From NCBI RefSeq assembly GCF_001983175.1, contig NZ_MNPW01000002.1, forward strand, positions 518,019-582,018: a DNA stretch of 64,000 nt, read 5' to 3'. This document shows, in pieces, positions 17,996-26,641 of this stretch; position 1 is the stretch's first letter; each line of letters begins with the position of its first letter. A program made the position numbers and the translations under genes. This stretch comes from Pseudomonas cedrina subsp. cedrina (lineage in GTDB: Bacteria > Pseudomonadota > Gammaproteobacteria > Pseudomonadales > Pseudomonadaceae). A model generated the notes under the pieces. It did no database searches. It worked only from the letters and a program-made list of their open reading frames with translations, and was not told the origin of the DNA.

Positions 17996-18778
17996 TTAGA
18001 TAGCGTTATGAGTTTTTAGCCAGCCAAGCCCCGCTTCGGTCGTGGTCAACGGCTTGTACTCACAGCCCACCCAACCCGCGTACCCAATGCGATCCAGGTG
18101 CTCGAACAGAAACCGATAGTTGATCTCACCGGTGCCCGGCTCGTTGCGCCCAGGGTTGTCTGCCAGTTGGATGTGGTTGATTTCGCCCAGGTGCGCGGCC
18201 ATGGTGCGGGCCAGGTCGCCTTCCATGATTTGCATGTGATAGATGTCGTATTGCAGGAACAGGTTGGCACTGCCCACCTGCTCGCGAATCGCCAGGGCTT
18301 GCGCCGTGTTGTTGAGGTAAAAACCCGGAATGTCGCGGGTGTTGATCGCTTCCATCACCAGCTTGATGCCCACCGCTTGCAGCTTGTCGGCGGCATATCT
18401 GAGGTTGGCGACAAAGGTTTTTTCCAGGGTTTGGTCATCAATTCCTTGTGGCCGGATGCCCGCCAGGCAGTTGATCTGGGTGTTGTCCAGCACCTGGGCG
18501 TAGGCGATGGCCAGCTTGACCCCGGCGCGGAACTCCTCGACCCGGTCCGGGTGGCACGCCAGGCCGCGTTCGCCCTTGGCCCAGTCACCGGCCGGCAGGT
18601 TGAACAGCACCTGGGTCAGGCCGTGGGCATCGAGTTGCGCCTTGATCTCGGCAGAGCTGAACTCATACGGGAACAAGTACTCGACGCCTTCGAAGCCAGC
18701 ATCGGCGGCGTCTTTGAAGCGAGCCAGGAAGTCCTGTTCGGTAAACAGCATGGACAAGTTGGCGGCGAAACGCGGCAT
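17996..18778 (-). CDS. hyi: Hydroxypyruvate isomerase
   Basis: Hyi interconverts hydroxypyruvate and tartronate semialdehyde, the product of Gcl. It is a 260-residue TIM barrel of the AP-endonuclease-2 superfamily, beginning MPRFAANLSMLF. It shows the metal/active-site segments MEAINTRDIPGFYL, LQYDIYHMQIMEGD and the final GWVGCEYKP. The start is fixed by AAGGAGAACCCT directly upstream. It lies 10 bases after gcl, so the two are translated from one message. Confidence 0.94.
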   Translation of the reverse strand: MPRFAANLSMLFTEQDFLARFKDAADAGFEGVEYLFPYEFSSAEIKAQLDAHGLTQVLFNLPAGDWAKGERGLACHPDRVEEFRAGVKLAIAYAQVLDNTQINCLAGIRPQGIDDQTLEKTFVANLRYAADKLQAVGIKLVMEAINTRDIPGFYLNNTAQALAIREQVGSANLFLQYDIYHMQIMEGDLARTMAAHLGEINHIQLADNPGRNEPGTGEINYRFLFEHLDRIGYAGWVGCEYKPLTTTEAGLGWLKTHNAI

Positions 18779-18788
18779 AGGGTTCTCC

Positions 18789-20564
18789 TTAATCGAGCAG
18801 GGAAATGGCAGTCGGCGCGTCATTGCCGACCAGTGCCAGGTCTTCGAATTCATTGACGGCGTTGATCTCGGTGCCCATGGAAATATTGGTCACACGCTCC
18901 AGAATAATCTCAACGATCACGGGAACCTTGAACTCCTTGATCATTTCCTCGGCGCGGCGCAGTGCCGGCGCAATCTGGCCGGGCTCGAATACGCGCAGCG
19001 CCTTGCAACCCAGGCCTTCGGCGACGGCCACGTGGTCGACACCGTAACCGTTGAGTTCCGGCGCATTGAGGTTGTCGAAGGACAGCTGCACGCAGTAGTC
19101 CATTTCAAACCCGCGCTGTGCCTGGCGGATCAGGCCCAGGTAAGAGTTGTTCACCACCACATGGATGTAGGGCAGCTTGAACTGTGCGCCCACCGCGAGC
19201 TCTTCGATCATGAACTGGAAATCATAGTCGCCGGACAGCGCCACTACCTTGCGGCTCGGGTCGGCCTTGACCACGCCGAGGGCCGCCGGGATGGTCCAGC
19301 CCAGCGGGCCGGCCTGGCCGCAGTTGATCCAGTGACGCGGCTTGTACACGTGCAGGAATTGCGCGCCGGCGATCTGCGACAGGCCGATGGTGCTGACGTA
19401 GCAGGTGTCCTTGCCGAACACCTGGTTCATCTCTTCGTACACCCGTTGCGGCTTGACCGGCACGTTGTCGAAGTGTGTCTTGCGGTGCAGGGTGGCCTTG
19501 CGCTGCTGGCAGTCGTTGAGCCAGGCACTGCGGTCCTTGAGCTTGCCTGCGGCTTTCCACTCGCGGGCCACTTCAATGAACATCGTCAGCGCGGCGCCGG
19601 CGTCGGAAACGATGCCAAGGTCCGGTGTGAATACGCGGCCGATCTGCGTCGGCTCAATGTCGACGTGGATGAACCTGCGGCCCTCGGTGTAGACCTCGAC
19701 CGAACCGGTGTGGCGGTTGGCCCAACGGTTACCGATGCCCAGCACCACGTCCGACTTCAGCATCGTCGCGTTGCCATAACGGTGCGAGGTTTGCAGGCCG
19801 ACCATGCCGACCATCTGCGGGTGGTCGTCGGGGATGGTGCCCCAGCCCATCAGGGTCGGGATCACCGGGATACCGGTCAATTCAGCGAATTCAACCAGCA
19901 GTTCGCTGGCATCGGCGTTGATCACGCCGCCGCCGCTGACCAGCAGTGGGCGCTCGGCCTGGTCCAGCATCGCCAGGGCTTTTTCCACCTGGATGCGCGT
20001 GGCCAAGGGCTTGGCCAGGGGCAGCGGCTGGTAGGCGTCGATGTCGAATTCGATCTCGGCCATCTGCACGTCGAACGGCAGGTCGATCAGCACCGGGCCC
20101 GGGCGGCCGGAGCGCATTTCAAAGAAGGCTTTCTGGAATGCATACGGTACTTGGCCAGGTTCGAGGACGGTGGTTGCCCACTTGGTCACCGGCTTGACGA
20201 TGCTGGTGATGTCCACGGCCTGGAAGTCTTCCTTGTGCATGCGGGCGCGGGGTGCTTGCCCGGTGATGCACAGGATCGGAATGGAATCGGCCGAGGCGCT
20301 GTACAGGCCGGTGACCATGTCGGTGCCCGCCGGGCCCGAGGTACCGATGCACACGCCGATATTGCCGGCCTTGGTGCGGGTATAGCCCTCGGCCATGTGG
20401 GAGGCGCCTTCAACGTGGCGAGCAAGGACGTGATCAATGCCACCCACCTTCTGCAAGGCCGAGTACAGCGGGTTGATCGCGGCGCCCGGGATGCCGAAGG
20501 CGGTGTCCACGCCTTCACGGCGCATCACCAGGACGGCGGCTTCGATTGCTCTCATTTTGCTCAT
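18789..20564 (-). CDS. gcl: Glyoxylate carboligase
   Basis: Gcl is a thiamine-diphosphate and FAD enzyme that joins two glyoxylate molecules into tartronate semialdehyde and CO2. At 591 residues it matches the family. The segment [19 protein letters not shown] contains Val51 where nearly all other ThDP enzymes have glutamate, a known signature of Gcl. The ThDP/Mg motif is present as [16 protein letters not shown] and following residues. It is the first gene of the gcl-hyi-glxR-ttuD-pykF cluster. A TTGTATACAA palindrome lies 28 bases before the start. Confidence 0.96.
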   Translation of the reverse strand: MSKMRAIEAAVLVMRREGVDTAFGIPGAAINPLYSALQKVGGIDHVLARHVEGASHMAEGYTRTKAGNIGVCIGTSGPAGTDMVTGLYSASADSIPILCITGQAPRARMHKEDFQAVDITSIVKPVTKWATTVLEPGQVPYAFQKAFFEMRSGRPGPVLIDLPFDVQMAEIEFDIDAYQPLPLAKPLATRIQVEKALAMLDQAERPLLVSGGGVINADASELLVEFAELTGIPVIPTLMGWGTIPDDHPQMVGMVGLQTSHRYGNATMLKSDVVLGIGNRWANRHTGSVEVYTEGRRFIHVDIEPTQIGRVFTPDLGIVSDAGAALTMFIEVAREWKAAGKLKDRSAWLNDCQQRKATLHRKTHFDNVPVKPQRVYEEMNQVFGKDTCYVSTIGLSQIAGAQFLHVYKPRHWINCGQAGPLGWTIPAALGVVKADPSRKVVALSGDYDFQFMIEELAVGAQFKLPYIHVVVNNSYLGLIRQAQRGFEMDYCVQLSFDNLNAPELNGYGVDHVAVAEGLGCKALRVFEPGQIAPALRRAEEMIKEFKVPVIVEIILERVTNISMGTEINAVNEFEDLALVGNDAPTAISLLD

Positions 20565-20591
20565 TGTTTTGGTGCCTCTTGCGTTTTGTAA

Positions 20592-20601
20592 TTGTATACA
20601 A
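20592..20601. promoter_or_regulatory. Palindrome TTGTATACAA, possible operator 1
   Basis: This perfect 10-bp palindrome lies 28-37 bases upstream of the gcl start, in an AT-rich divergent region (20565-20832). An identical copy sits at 20732-20741. Sites of this form are typical of GntR-family repressors, but the regulator is not in this window with certainty. Confidence 0.6.
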
Positions 20602-20731
20602 GTGGTGTTCTTGCCAGAGTGTATTCACGGTGGCCGGCGCAGGTCAATGCATTTTGTTTTTTGATTCTGACGTTCGTCATAAGGGGCTTTATGAGCGTTT
20701 TCTCAACATATGGAAGTTTTGTGCGAAAATA

Positions 20732-20741
20732 TTGTATACAA
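20732..20741. promoter_or_regulatory. Palindrome TTGTATACAA, possible operator 2
   Basis: This is an identical copy of the palindrome at 20592, 140 bases away and 92-101 bases upstream of the GlcG-like gene. It lies within very AT-rich DNA (AAAATATTGTATACAAAAT). Two copies flanking a divergent promoter region would allow one regulator to control both directions. Confidence 0.6.
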
Positions 20742-20832
20742 AATATATGTATATTGTGTTCTATTTGTTTGATCCGGTTTCTGATAATTCAGGCCTCCAC
20801 CGCTTCCCCAATAACAAAAGAAGGACGGCACC

Positions 20833-21273
20833 ATGAGCGCTTTAACCTTGAAAATCGCCACCCAATTGACCAGCCATGCCCTCAGCGCAGGACGCACCCT
20901 GTGCACCGCACCGCTGACGATCGCGGTGCTCGACAGCGGCGGCCACCTGATCACCCTGCAACGCGAAGACGGCGCCAGCCTGCTGCGCCCGCAGATCGCA
21001 GTGGGCAAGGCCTGGGGCGCGATTGCCCTGGGCAAGGGTTCACGCCTGTTGGCGCTGGATGCGCAACAACGCCCGGCGTTTATCGCGGCGTTGAACAGCC
21101 TGGGGCAGGGCAGCGTGGTGCCGGCACCGGGCGGTGTGTTGATTCGGGATCAACAGGGCGTGGTGCTGGGCGCGATCGGCATCAGTGGGGATACCTCGGA
21201 CATTGATGAGCAGTGCGCGATTACGGCAATCGAGGGGGTGGGGTTGATGGCGGATGCGGGGGTGTTGGCTTGA
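20833..21273 (+). CDS. GlcG/HbpS-like protein (DUF336)
   Basis: This 146-residue protein is of the GlcG/HbpS family. The pattern is TIAVLDSGGHLITLQREDGA, then RPQIAVGKAWGAIALG, then PGGVLIRDQQGVVLGAIGISGDTSDIDE. Members occur in glycolate/glyoxylate and haem-related loci, and their biochemical role in this setting is not settled. It is transcribed divergently from gcl and preceded by AAGAAGGA. Sharing the twin TTGTATACAA sites suggests the same control as the gcl operon. Confidence 0.87.
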   Translation: MSALTLKIATQLTSHALSAGRTLCTAPLTIAVLDSGGHLITLQREDGASLLRPQIAVGKAWGAIALGKGSRLLALDAQQRPAFIAALNSLGQGSVVPAPGGVLIRDQQGVVLGAIGISGDTSDIDEQCAITAIEGVGLMADAGVLA

Positions 21274-21296
21274 GTCTTTGGTGACTGTTAAAAAGC

Positions 21297-21387
21297 TATC
21301 GCAGGCAAGCCAGCTCCCACGTTGATTGGTGTCGACACAAAATATGTGACCACTAGCGATCCCTGTGGGAGCGGGCTTGCCCGCGAT
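21297..21387. repeat. REP pair, outward arms, beside RAYT
   Basis: A reverse arm ending GCCAGCTCCCAC at 21320 is followed by a forward GTGGGAGCGGGCTTGCCCGC arm from 21365. The second arm ends 21 bases before the RAYT stop codon. The arrangement matches 13970-14052. Confidence 0.88.
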
Positions 21388-21407
21388 GCAGACGACTCGG
21401 TATCAAG

Positions 21408-21866
21408 TCAAAGCCAAATGGCATCCCAAAGGGGGTAGTCGCCAAACTTCTTCACCAGACCGGCTCGCAGTGGGTTGGCCACGATGTATCGGGCTATTGC
21501 TTCAAGGTTTTCCTCCCGGCGCACGGCATGGTCGTGAAAACCCGGCTGCCAAAGGCGGCCTTGACGCCCGGCAACCGCATTCACGATTCGGGTACTTTTG
21601 GACTTTACCTGACGCATCAAATCGGCAAGTGAGCCTTTATCCAGCGAGATCAACCAGTGGAAATGATCAGGCATCACCACCCAAGCCAGGGAAGTAGCCA
21701 GCCCTTGATGCTGGGCAATCCTGAACTGCTGGACGACCAGACGGCCCAGGTTGAAGTCGCTGAATACAGGTATGCGATCAAGGGTATTGCTGGTCAGCAG
21801 ATAGACACGGTTGGGTTCGTTGTAACGACCGATACGCAGACGTTTTGACGCGGGGAGATCAGGCAT
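21408..21866 (-). CDS. REP-associated tyrosine transposase (RAYT, Y1/TnpA_REP family)
   Basis: RAYTs are single-copy Y1 HUH nucleases related to IS200/IS605 transposases that are thought to mobilise REP/REPIN sequences. The 152-residue protein appears full length. It shows the HUH motif MPDHFH (His68 and His70), the stretch RLWQPGFHDHAVRREENLEAIARYIVANPLRAGL with the likely nucleophile Tyr127, and a basic N-terminal part. It is flanked on both sides by REP arms (21297-21387 and 21961-22056), the usual RAYT setting. It lies between the GlcG-like and TetR genes and is probably autonomous of both. Confidence 0.9.
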   Translation of the reverse strand: MPDLPASKRLRIGRYNEPNRVYLLTSNTLDRIPVFSDFNLGRLVVQQFRIAQHQGLATSLAWVVMPDHFHWLISLDKGSLADLMRQVKSKSTRIVNAVAGRQGRLWQPGFHDHAVRREENLEAIARYIVANPLRAGLVKKFGDYPLWDAIWL

Positions 21867-21960
21867 TCCATGGCCTCTCTTCAGATGGTGTTCTGAGAGG
21901 CTAGTTTTGAGGGGCTAGGAATGATCGGCAGGCTTTTGGCTGGATGTGTCTGGCCGGGCG

Positions 21961-22056
21961 CTATCGCGGGCAAGCCCGCTCCCACAGGGGATTTAGGCAA
22001 TTCATACATGTTGTGTACGGCGCAGGGCAGTGTGGGAGCTGGCTTGCCTACGATAG
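21961..22056. repeat. REP pair, outward arms, other side of RAYT
   Basis: The reverse complement of GTGGGAGCGGGCTTGCCCGC (to 21985) is followed by forward GTGGGAGCTGGCTTGCCTAC (from 22032). Together with 21297-21387 it brackets the RAYT gene. The second arm ends near the stop of the TetR gene. Confidence 0.88.
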
Positions 22057-22071
22057 CTTCACCCCGTTCTC

Positions 22072-22677
22072 TCAGTCCGGCTCACACCCCTTCAACACCA
22101 ACCGAATAATCGTCTGCGCCGCCGCTTCATAATCCGCCTCATCCAGCTTGGCCTTGCCGGTCACCGCCGAGATCTGCCAGTCGAAATCCGCGTACGTCTG
22201 CGTCGCCGCCCAGATGCTGAACATCAAGTGGTGGGGGTCGATCGGCGCGATCAGACCGCGATCCACCCAGTGCTGGATGCAATCGATGTTGTGCCTGGCC
22301 TGGGCGTTCAATTGCTCGACCTGCTCAGCGCTGAGGTGTGGGGCGCCGTGCATGATTTCGCTGGCAAATACCTTGGAGGCGAAGGGCAGGTCGCGGGAGA
22401 TGCGGATTTTCGAGCGGATGTAGTTGCTCAGCACGTCCTTGGGCTCGCCGTCCCGGTTGAACGGCGTGGAGGCGGCCAGGATTGGCTCGATGATGCTTTC
22501 GAGCACCTCGCGGTAGAGGTTGTCCTTGGATTTGAAGTAATAGTAGACGTTGGGCTTGGGCAGCCCGGCCTTGGCGGCGATGTCGCTGGTTTTGGTCGCG
22601 GCGAAGCCCTTGTCGGCAAACTCCTCGCTGGCCGCCCGCAGGATTTTTTGTTTGTTGCGCTCGCGAATGGTGCTCAT
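22072..22677 (-). CDS. TetR-family regulator, RutR-like
   Basis: This 201-residue TetR regulator has an N-terminal helix-turn-helix (residues 1-50: [20 protein letters not shown], then [19 protein letters not shown]). The ligand domain resembles RutR/YcdC, with [22 protein letters not shown] and [21 protein letters not shown]. RutR itself senses pyrimidines. Here the neighbours concern glyoxylate, which is also an end product of purine (allantoin) breakdown, so a link to nucleobase use is possible but not shown. The start [10 protein letters not shown] is chosen over a frame 18 codons longer. Confidence 0.88.
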   Translation of the reverse strand: MSTIRERNKQKILRAASEEFADKGFAATKTSDIAAKAGLPKPNVYYYFKSKDNLYREVLESIIEPILAASTPFNRDGEPKDVLSNYIRSKIRISRDLPFASKVFASEIMHGAPHLSAEQVEQLNAQARHNIDCIQHWVDRGLIAPIDPHHLMFSIWAATQTYADFDWQISAVTGKAKLDEADYEAAAQTIIRLVLKGCEPD

Positions 22678-22812
22678 AAACCAGGGGTTTCCTTGCCAGT
22701 ACAGGCGGTTGCGCATGGTAGCACCGGCCATCCGCGAGCCTCAACAATGTGCCCGCAAAGCGTTGCGCCGCGCTATGCTCGCCCCATCCCCCTCTATACG
22801 GAAGCCCGATTC

Positions 22813-23727
22813 ATGGCAGGAAGCAGTTTGTTGGTGTTGATCGACGATATCGCCGCCGTACTCGATGACGTCGCCCTGATGACCAAAATGGCCGCGAAAA
22901 AAACCTCCGGCGTGCTGGGCGACGACCTGGCGCTCAATGCCCAGCAGGTCAGCGGCGTACGTGCCGAACGGGAAATTCCCGTGGTATGGGCGGTGGCCAA
23001 GGGCTCATTCGTCAATAAGCTGATCCTGGTGCCGACGGCCCTGCTGATCAGCGCCTTCGCCCCCTGGGCGGTGACGCCACTGTTGATGCTCGGCGGGGCG
23101 TACTTGTGTTTCGAAGGTTTCGAGAAGCTCGCGCACAAATTCCTGCACAGCAAGGCCGAGGATCAGGCTGAACATGCGCAGTTGGCCGAGGCGGTGGCCG
23201 ACCCGGCCACCGATCTGGTGGCGTTCGAAAAAGACAAGATCAAGGGCGCAATCCGCACCGACTTCATCCTCTCGGCTGAAATCATCGCCATCACCCTCGG
23301 CATCGTGGCCGACGCGCCACTGACGCAGCAGGTGATCGTGCTCTCGGGCATCGCGATTGTGATGACCGTGGGTGTGTATGGGTTGGTCGCGGGTATCGTC
23401 AAGCTGGATGACCTCGGCCTGTGGCTCACTCAAAAGCCCGGCCAGGTAGCGCGCAGTGTCGGCGGCGCCATCCTGCGCGCGGCCCCTTACATGATGAAGA
23501 GTTTGTCGGTGATCGGTACGGCGGCGATGTTCCTGGTGGGCGGCGGGATTCTTACCCATGGCGTACCGGTGGTGCATCACTGGATCGAATCGGTCAGCCA
23601 AGGCGCGGGCGCGGCGGCGTGGCTGGTGCCGCCCGTGCTCAATGGCGTGGCGGGGGTGATTGCGGGGGCCCTGGTGCTGGCGGTGGTCAGCGTGGTCGGC
23701 AAGGCGTGGAAAGCACTCAGGGCTTGA
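22813..23727 (+). CDS. DUF808 (YedI) inner-membrane protein
   Basis: This 304-residue polytopic membrane protein of the DUF808/YedI family begins [20 protein letters not shown]. The conserved segment [26 protein letters not shown] is cytosolic and is followed by roughly six to seven helices. The function of the family is unknown. It is divergent from the TetR gene with a 135-base gap and ends at a bidirectional terminator shared with the convergent mlaA-like gene. Confidence 0.88.
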   Translation: MAGSSLLVLIDDIAAVLDDVALMTKMAAKKTSGVLGDDLALNAQQVSGVRAEREIPVVWAVAKGSFVNKLILVPTALLISAFAPWAVTPLLMLGGAYLCFEGFEKLAHKFLHSKAEDQAEHAQLAEAVADPATDLVAFEKDKIKGAIRTDFILSAEIIAITLGIVADAPLTQQVIVLSGIAIVMTVGVYGLVAGIVKLDDLGLWLTQKPGQVARSVGGAILRAAPYMMKSLSVIGTAAMFLVGGGILTHGVPVVHHWIESVSQGAGAAAWLVPPVLNGVAGVIAGALVLAVVSVVGKAWKALRA

Positions 23728-23737
23728 ATCCCAGGCA

Positions 23738-23770
23738 TAAAAAAGGCCATTCACGCGAATGGCCTTTTTT
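23738..23770. terminator. Bidirectional terminator
   Basis: A 14-bp stem AAAAAAGGCCATTC/GAATGGCCTTTTTT has A and T runs on both sides and a 5-base loop. It lies between the convergent DUF808 and MlaA-like genes and can serve both. Confidence 0.95.
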
Positions 23771-23781
23771 GTGCGCGTTGT

Positions 23782-24570
23782 TTACTCGGAAATCTGCAAC
23801 TTGCGCGATTCGGTATAGATGTAGCGCACCTTCTCATACTCGAATGGCGAATTCATCTGCCCATACCGGAAGCTGGTCTGGTAGCGCCGGTCGACCGCGC
23901 GCAACGCCCAGATTTCCGGGTGGTTGGAGCTGACTTCGGCGACGTTGAGGAAGTTGATCTGGTTTTCAGCGGTGTAGTCGACCAGCAAGCCGCCGGTGTC
24001 GCGTAGGTTCGACGGTCCGAAGATCGGCAGTACCAGGTACGCGCCGCCAGGTACGCCATAGAAGCCCAGGGTCTGGCCGAAGTCTTCGCTCTGGCGCGGC
24101 AGGCCCATGGAGGTGGCCGGGTCCCACAGGCCGGCGATGCCGATGGTGGTGTTGACCAGCAGGCGGCCGGTGGTTTCCAGGGAGCGGTGGCCCTTGAGTT
24201 GCAACAAGCTGTTCAACAGGTTGGGCACATCGCCCAGGTTGTTGAAGAAGTTGCTCACGCCGGTGCGCAGGAAGCTGGGCGTGACATAGCGGTAACCGTC
24301 GACCACCGGCAGGAACACCCATTGGTCGAAGCGGTAGTTGAAGTGGTACACGCGCCGGTTCCACGCTTCCAGCGGGTCGTACACGTTGAGCGCGGTGAGG
24401 GTCGAACGCTCGAATTCACGCTGGTCCAGGCCCGGATTGAACTTGAGCTTGGTCAGCGGTTCCTTGAAGCCGTCGGAGCCCACCACGGTGGGCTCGTGAG
24501 CCTTGCTGTTGTCGGCATTGGCCACGCCCGCGCACATCAAGGCGGCGAGCAGCAGAAGATATTTAGCCAC
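23782..24570 (-). CDS. mlaA: MlaA/VacJ-family protein without a canonical lipobox
   Basis: MlaA proteins form an outer-membrane ring that removes misplaced phospholipid and passes it to MlaC. The 262-residue protein has the family core DPLEAWNRRVYHFNYRFDQW (about 65-84), then VSNFFNNLGDVPNLLNSLLQ and a G/P-rich segment (GLPRQSEDFGQTLGFYGVPGG). Its leader ends ALMCAGVANA-DN. The residue before the only cysteine is Met, so the lipobox rule is not met and cleavage after ANA by signal peptidase I is more likely. The gene overlaps the exported hydrolase gene upstream by 8 bases, and no other mla gene is present. It may be a second, specialised copy. Confidence 0.85.
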   Translation of the reverse strand: MAKYLLLLAALMCAGVANADNSKAHEPTVVGSDGFKEPLTKLKFNPGLDQREFERSTLTALNVYDPLEAWNRRVYHFNYRFDQWVFLPVVDGYRYVTPSFLRTGVSNFFNNLGDVPNLLNSLLQLKGHRSLETTGRLLVNTTIGIAGLWDPATSMGLPRQSEDFGQTLGFYGVPGGAYLVLPIFGPSNLRDTGGLLVDYTAENQINFLNVAEVSSNHPEIWALRAVDRRYQTSFRYGQMNSPFEYEKVRYIYTESRKLQISE

Positions 24571-25861
24571 GGAAGAACTCCAGCATGGCGTCGGCGTTGA
24601 CGCGGTAATTGAGGTTGCCGCAGTGGCCGCCCAGCGGGTAGACGGTCAAGCGATCGCCGAAGGTTTTACGCAGGAAACCGAGGTCGCCCGGGCCCAGGAT
24701 CACATCGTCGGCGTTGTGCATGACTGCGATTTTCGGGCTGTCGTGCAGGTAATCCTTGAGGGCGTACAGGCTGACCTGGTCGACCAGTTGCAGCAGGCTG
24801 CCGCCGTCGGAACGCGCGCGCCACATCGGGATTACTTGTTCGGTGAGGTAGCAGTCGAAATCGCATTGCAGCGCTCGCTTGAGGAACGGCGTGAGGCTGG
24901 TGCTTTCGGTGATCGGGTACTTCGGCGGAATGATCAGGCCACGGCGGTTGATCAGGTCCGAGGTAAAGGCGATGTCGGCTGCCGAGAAGCGGAACGAGGT
25001 GCCGATCAGCATGGCCATCTGTTCGTTGGTCAGGTGCTGCTTGGATTGCTGGAAGTCGTAGAGCAGGGCGTCGTTAAGGTCGATGTAGCCCTTCTGCTGG
25101 AAGTAGCGGGTCAGCTTGTTCAGCACCAGCTCATAAAAGGTGGTGGTGTTGTTGATGCCCTTGACCTCGGTCTGTACCAGCTTGTCGAGGTTGGTGATGG
25201 ACGTGTAGAGGTTGACCGGCGGGTTCAGCAGCAGCACTTTCTTGAAGTTGAAACTGCGACGGGTTTCGTCGAGCTTGCTGACAAAGGCCGCATCCAGTGC
25301 GCCCAGGCTGTAGCCGGTCAGGTAGAAGTCGGTCACTGGCAACGAAGCGTTCTGCGCGCGTACGGCTTGCATCACGCGGTACATGTCTTCGGCGTCTTCC
25401 TGGCTGATGCCGGGGGTGGCGAAACGCGAAGCCGAGGCGATGAAGTCAAAGCTGGTGGGCGAGGACAGCTGCACCACGTGGTAGCCGGCCTGGTAATACA
25501 GTTTTTTCAGGTATTCATTGATGCTGCTGTCAAACCGCGCACCGGTGCCCGCGATCAGGAAGATCAACGGCGCGGCGCGATCCTGCTTGGCGATGCGGTA
25601 GGTGAGTTTCTTCACCGCCCAGAAATTGTCCGGCAGGCTGAATTCGCGCTCGGGGCGCATGTTCAGGGTGTAGTCGGATTGGTTGATCTCGTCATCGCTC
25701 GGCAGTTTCGGCCGAAGGTCAGGCGGAGTGGTGGCGATGGTCGCTTCAAACGGGTTGGTCAAAGGGTAGCCATAGCTGGCTTGGTCGATATCGACGGCCA
25801 GTGCTGACGCACTCAGAAAAAGGCTGCCCAGTAAGGCAGCACAGCGCAAGGAACGGAGCAT
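24563..25861 (-). CDS. Exported alpha/beta hydrolase of unknown substrate
   Basis: This 432-residue protein has a signal peptide (LFLSASALA-VDID). The alpha/beta-hydrolase core shows an oxyanion segment FLIAGTGARF, the nucleophile elbow GYSLGA, an acid in MHNADDVILG and the histidine in PLGGHCGN. It is translated just ahead of the MlaA-like gene with 8 bases of overlap, so the two products probably work together in the periplasm or outer membrane. Lipase or phospholipase activity is a reasonable guess from the pairing with a phospholipid-transport protein, but the sequence does not name the substrate. Some databases misname such genes as protein kinases. Confidence 0.8.
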   Translation of the reverse strand: MLRSLRCAALLGSLFLSASALAVDIDQASYGYPLTNPFEATIATTPPDLRPKLPSDDEINQSDYTLNMRPEREFSLPDNFWAVKKLTYRIAKQDRAAPLIFLIAGTGARFDSSINEYLKKLYYQAGYHVVQLSSPTSFDFIASASRFATPGISQEDAEDMYRVMQAVRAQNASLPVTDFYLTGYSLGALDAAFVSKLDETRRSFNFKKVLLLNPPVNLYTSITNLDKLVQTEVKGINNTTTFYELVLNKLTRYFQQKGYIDLNDALLYDFQQSKQHLTNEQMAMLIGTSFRFSAADIAFTSDLINRRGLIIPPKYPITESTSLTPFLKRALQCDFDCYLTEQVIPMWRARSDGGSLLQLVDQVSLYALKDYLHDSPKIAVMHNADDVILGPGDLGFLRKTFGDRLTVYPLGGHCGNLNYRVNADAMLEFFRG

Positions 25862-25985
25862 GACTTAATCCCTAAGAGGAAACGTGCTTGATGAATTCGC
25901 AGGCTATGACCACCGCGTTGCCACCGAAGTGCCAGCCCTCGGCACGAAAAGTCGGAAAATAACGTAGGAATCGGGGTAATAACAG

Positions 25986-26012
25986 CCAGACGATACACGT
26001 TGACACGTCTGG
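25986..26012. promoter_or_regulatory. Inverted repeat over a TTGACA box
   Basis: CCAGACG (25986-25992) and its exact reverse complement CGTCTGG (26006-26012) flank 13 bases that contain TTGACA (26000-26005). The site lies in the divergent gap between the hydrolase and a small membrane protein. It could be an operator over a -35 box, though no convincing -10 box follows. Confidence 0.4.
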
Positions 26013-26097
26013 ATGAACACTAATTGTGTGTATGCACCTTGTTAACGGCCACCGGGGCATTAAGCTGAGCGCCATTTTTGCCTTTCGGAGTGCCCCG

Positions 26098-26466
26098 ATG
26101 TCCCGTCGCTTGCCGTTGATTCTGCTGCTTATTGCCCTGCCGCTGTGGTTGGCCGCCAGTTATGGCGCGCGCTACGGCTTCATGGAAGACGGACAGTGGG
26201 TGGGGCTCTGCGCCGATGAGGCCAGTCGTTGGGAATGCCAGCTGCGTTCGACCCTGGGGTTGATCATTCACTTCAAGGTGCTGGGCTGGGCGGCGCTGGT
26301 CACGGCGGTGCTGGCGTTTTTTGTGCCGGGTCGCGCCGGGTGGGGGTTGGCGGTGCTGGGGCTGGTGTTCGGGTTGCCGGCGCTGGCGTTGTACAACACG
26401 ACCTTTGCGGTGTTTGCGGTGGTGATTGCAGGGTTGCGGTTGGTCAGGAAGTCTCGCGGCGCCTGA
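26098..26466 (+). CDS. Small inner-membrane protein, unknown
   Basis: This 122-residue protein has about three to four hydrophobic segments, beginning SRRLPLILLLIALPLWLAAS. A short periplasmic loop contains two cysteines (LCADEASRWECQ) before the next helices. I do not recognise a family. The ATG at 26098 follows CGGAG at good spacing. A REP doublet separates it from the convergent GH17 gene. Confidence 0.7.
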   Translation: MSRRLPLILLLIALPLWLAASYGARYGFMEDGQWVGLCADEASRWECQLRSTLGLIIHFKVLGWAALVTAVLAFFVPGRAGWGLAVLGLVFGLPALALYNTTFAVFAVVIAGLRLVRKSRGA

Positions 26467-26494
26467 CACGGGCCCATCAAAGGTACACGGTACT

Positions 26495-26628
26495 TGTAGT
26501 GAGCGGGCTTGCCCCGCGCTGGGTGGCGAAGCCGCCCCAATAAGGACGCTGCAGTGTTTCAGATGGAACACGGTCGCCTGGTTTGGGGCGGCTTCGCCAC
26601 CCAGCGCGGGGCAAGCCCGCTCACTACA
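26495..26628. repeat. REP doublet, AGTGAGCGGGCTTGCC type
   Basis: This is the same unit as 5944-6077: AGTGAGCGGGCTTGCCCCGC arms, inner GGCGAAGCCGCCCC/GGGGCGGCTTCGCC and a variable 30-40-base centre. It lies between two convergent genes. Confidence 0.93.
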
Positions 26629-26641
26629 TGCGATAGCGGTC

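Noticed and set aside
18507..20591. 694-codon plus-strand open frame opposite hyi and gcl
   Set aside because: Antisense shadow; gcl and hyi are unambiguous on the minus strand.
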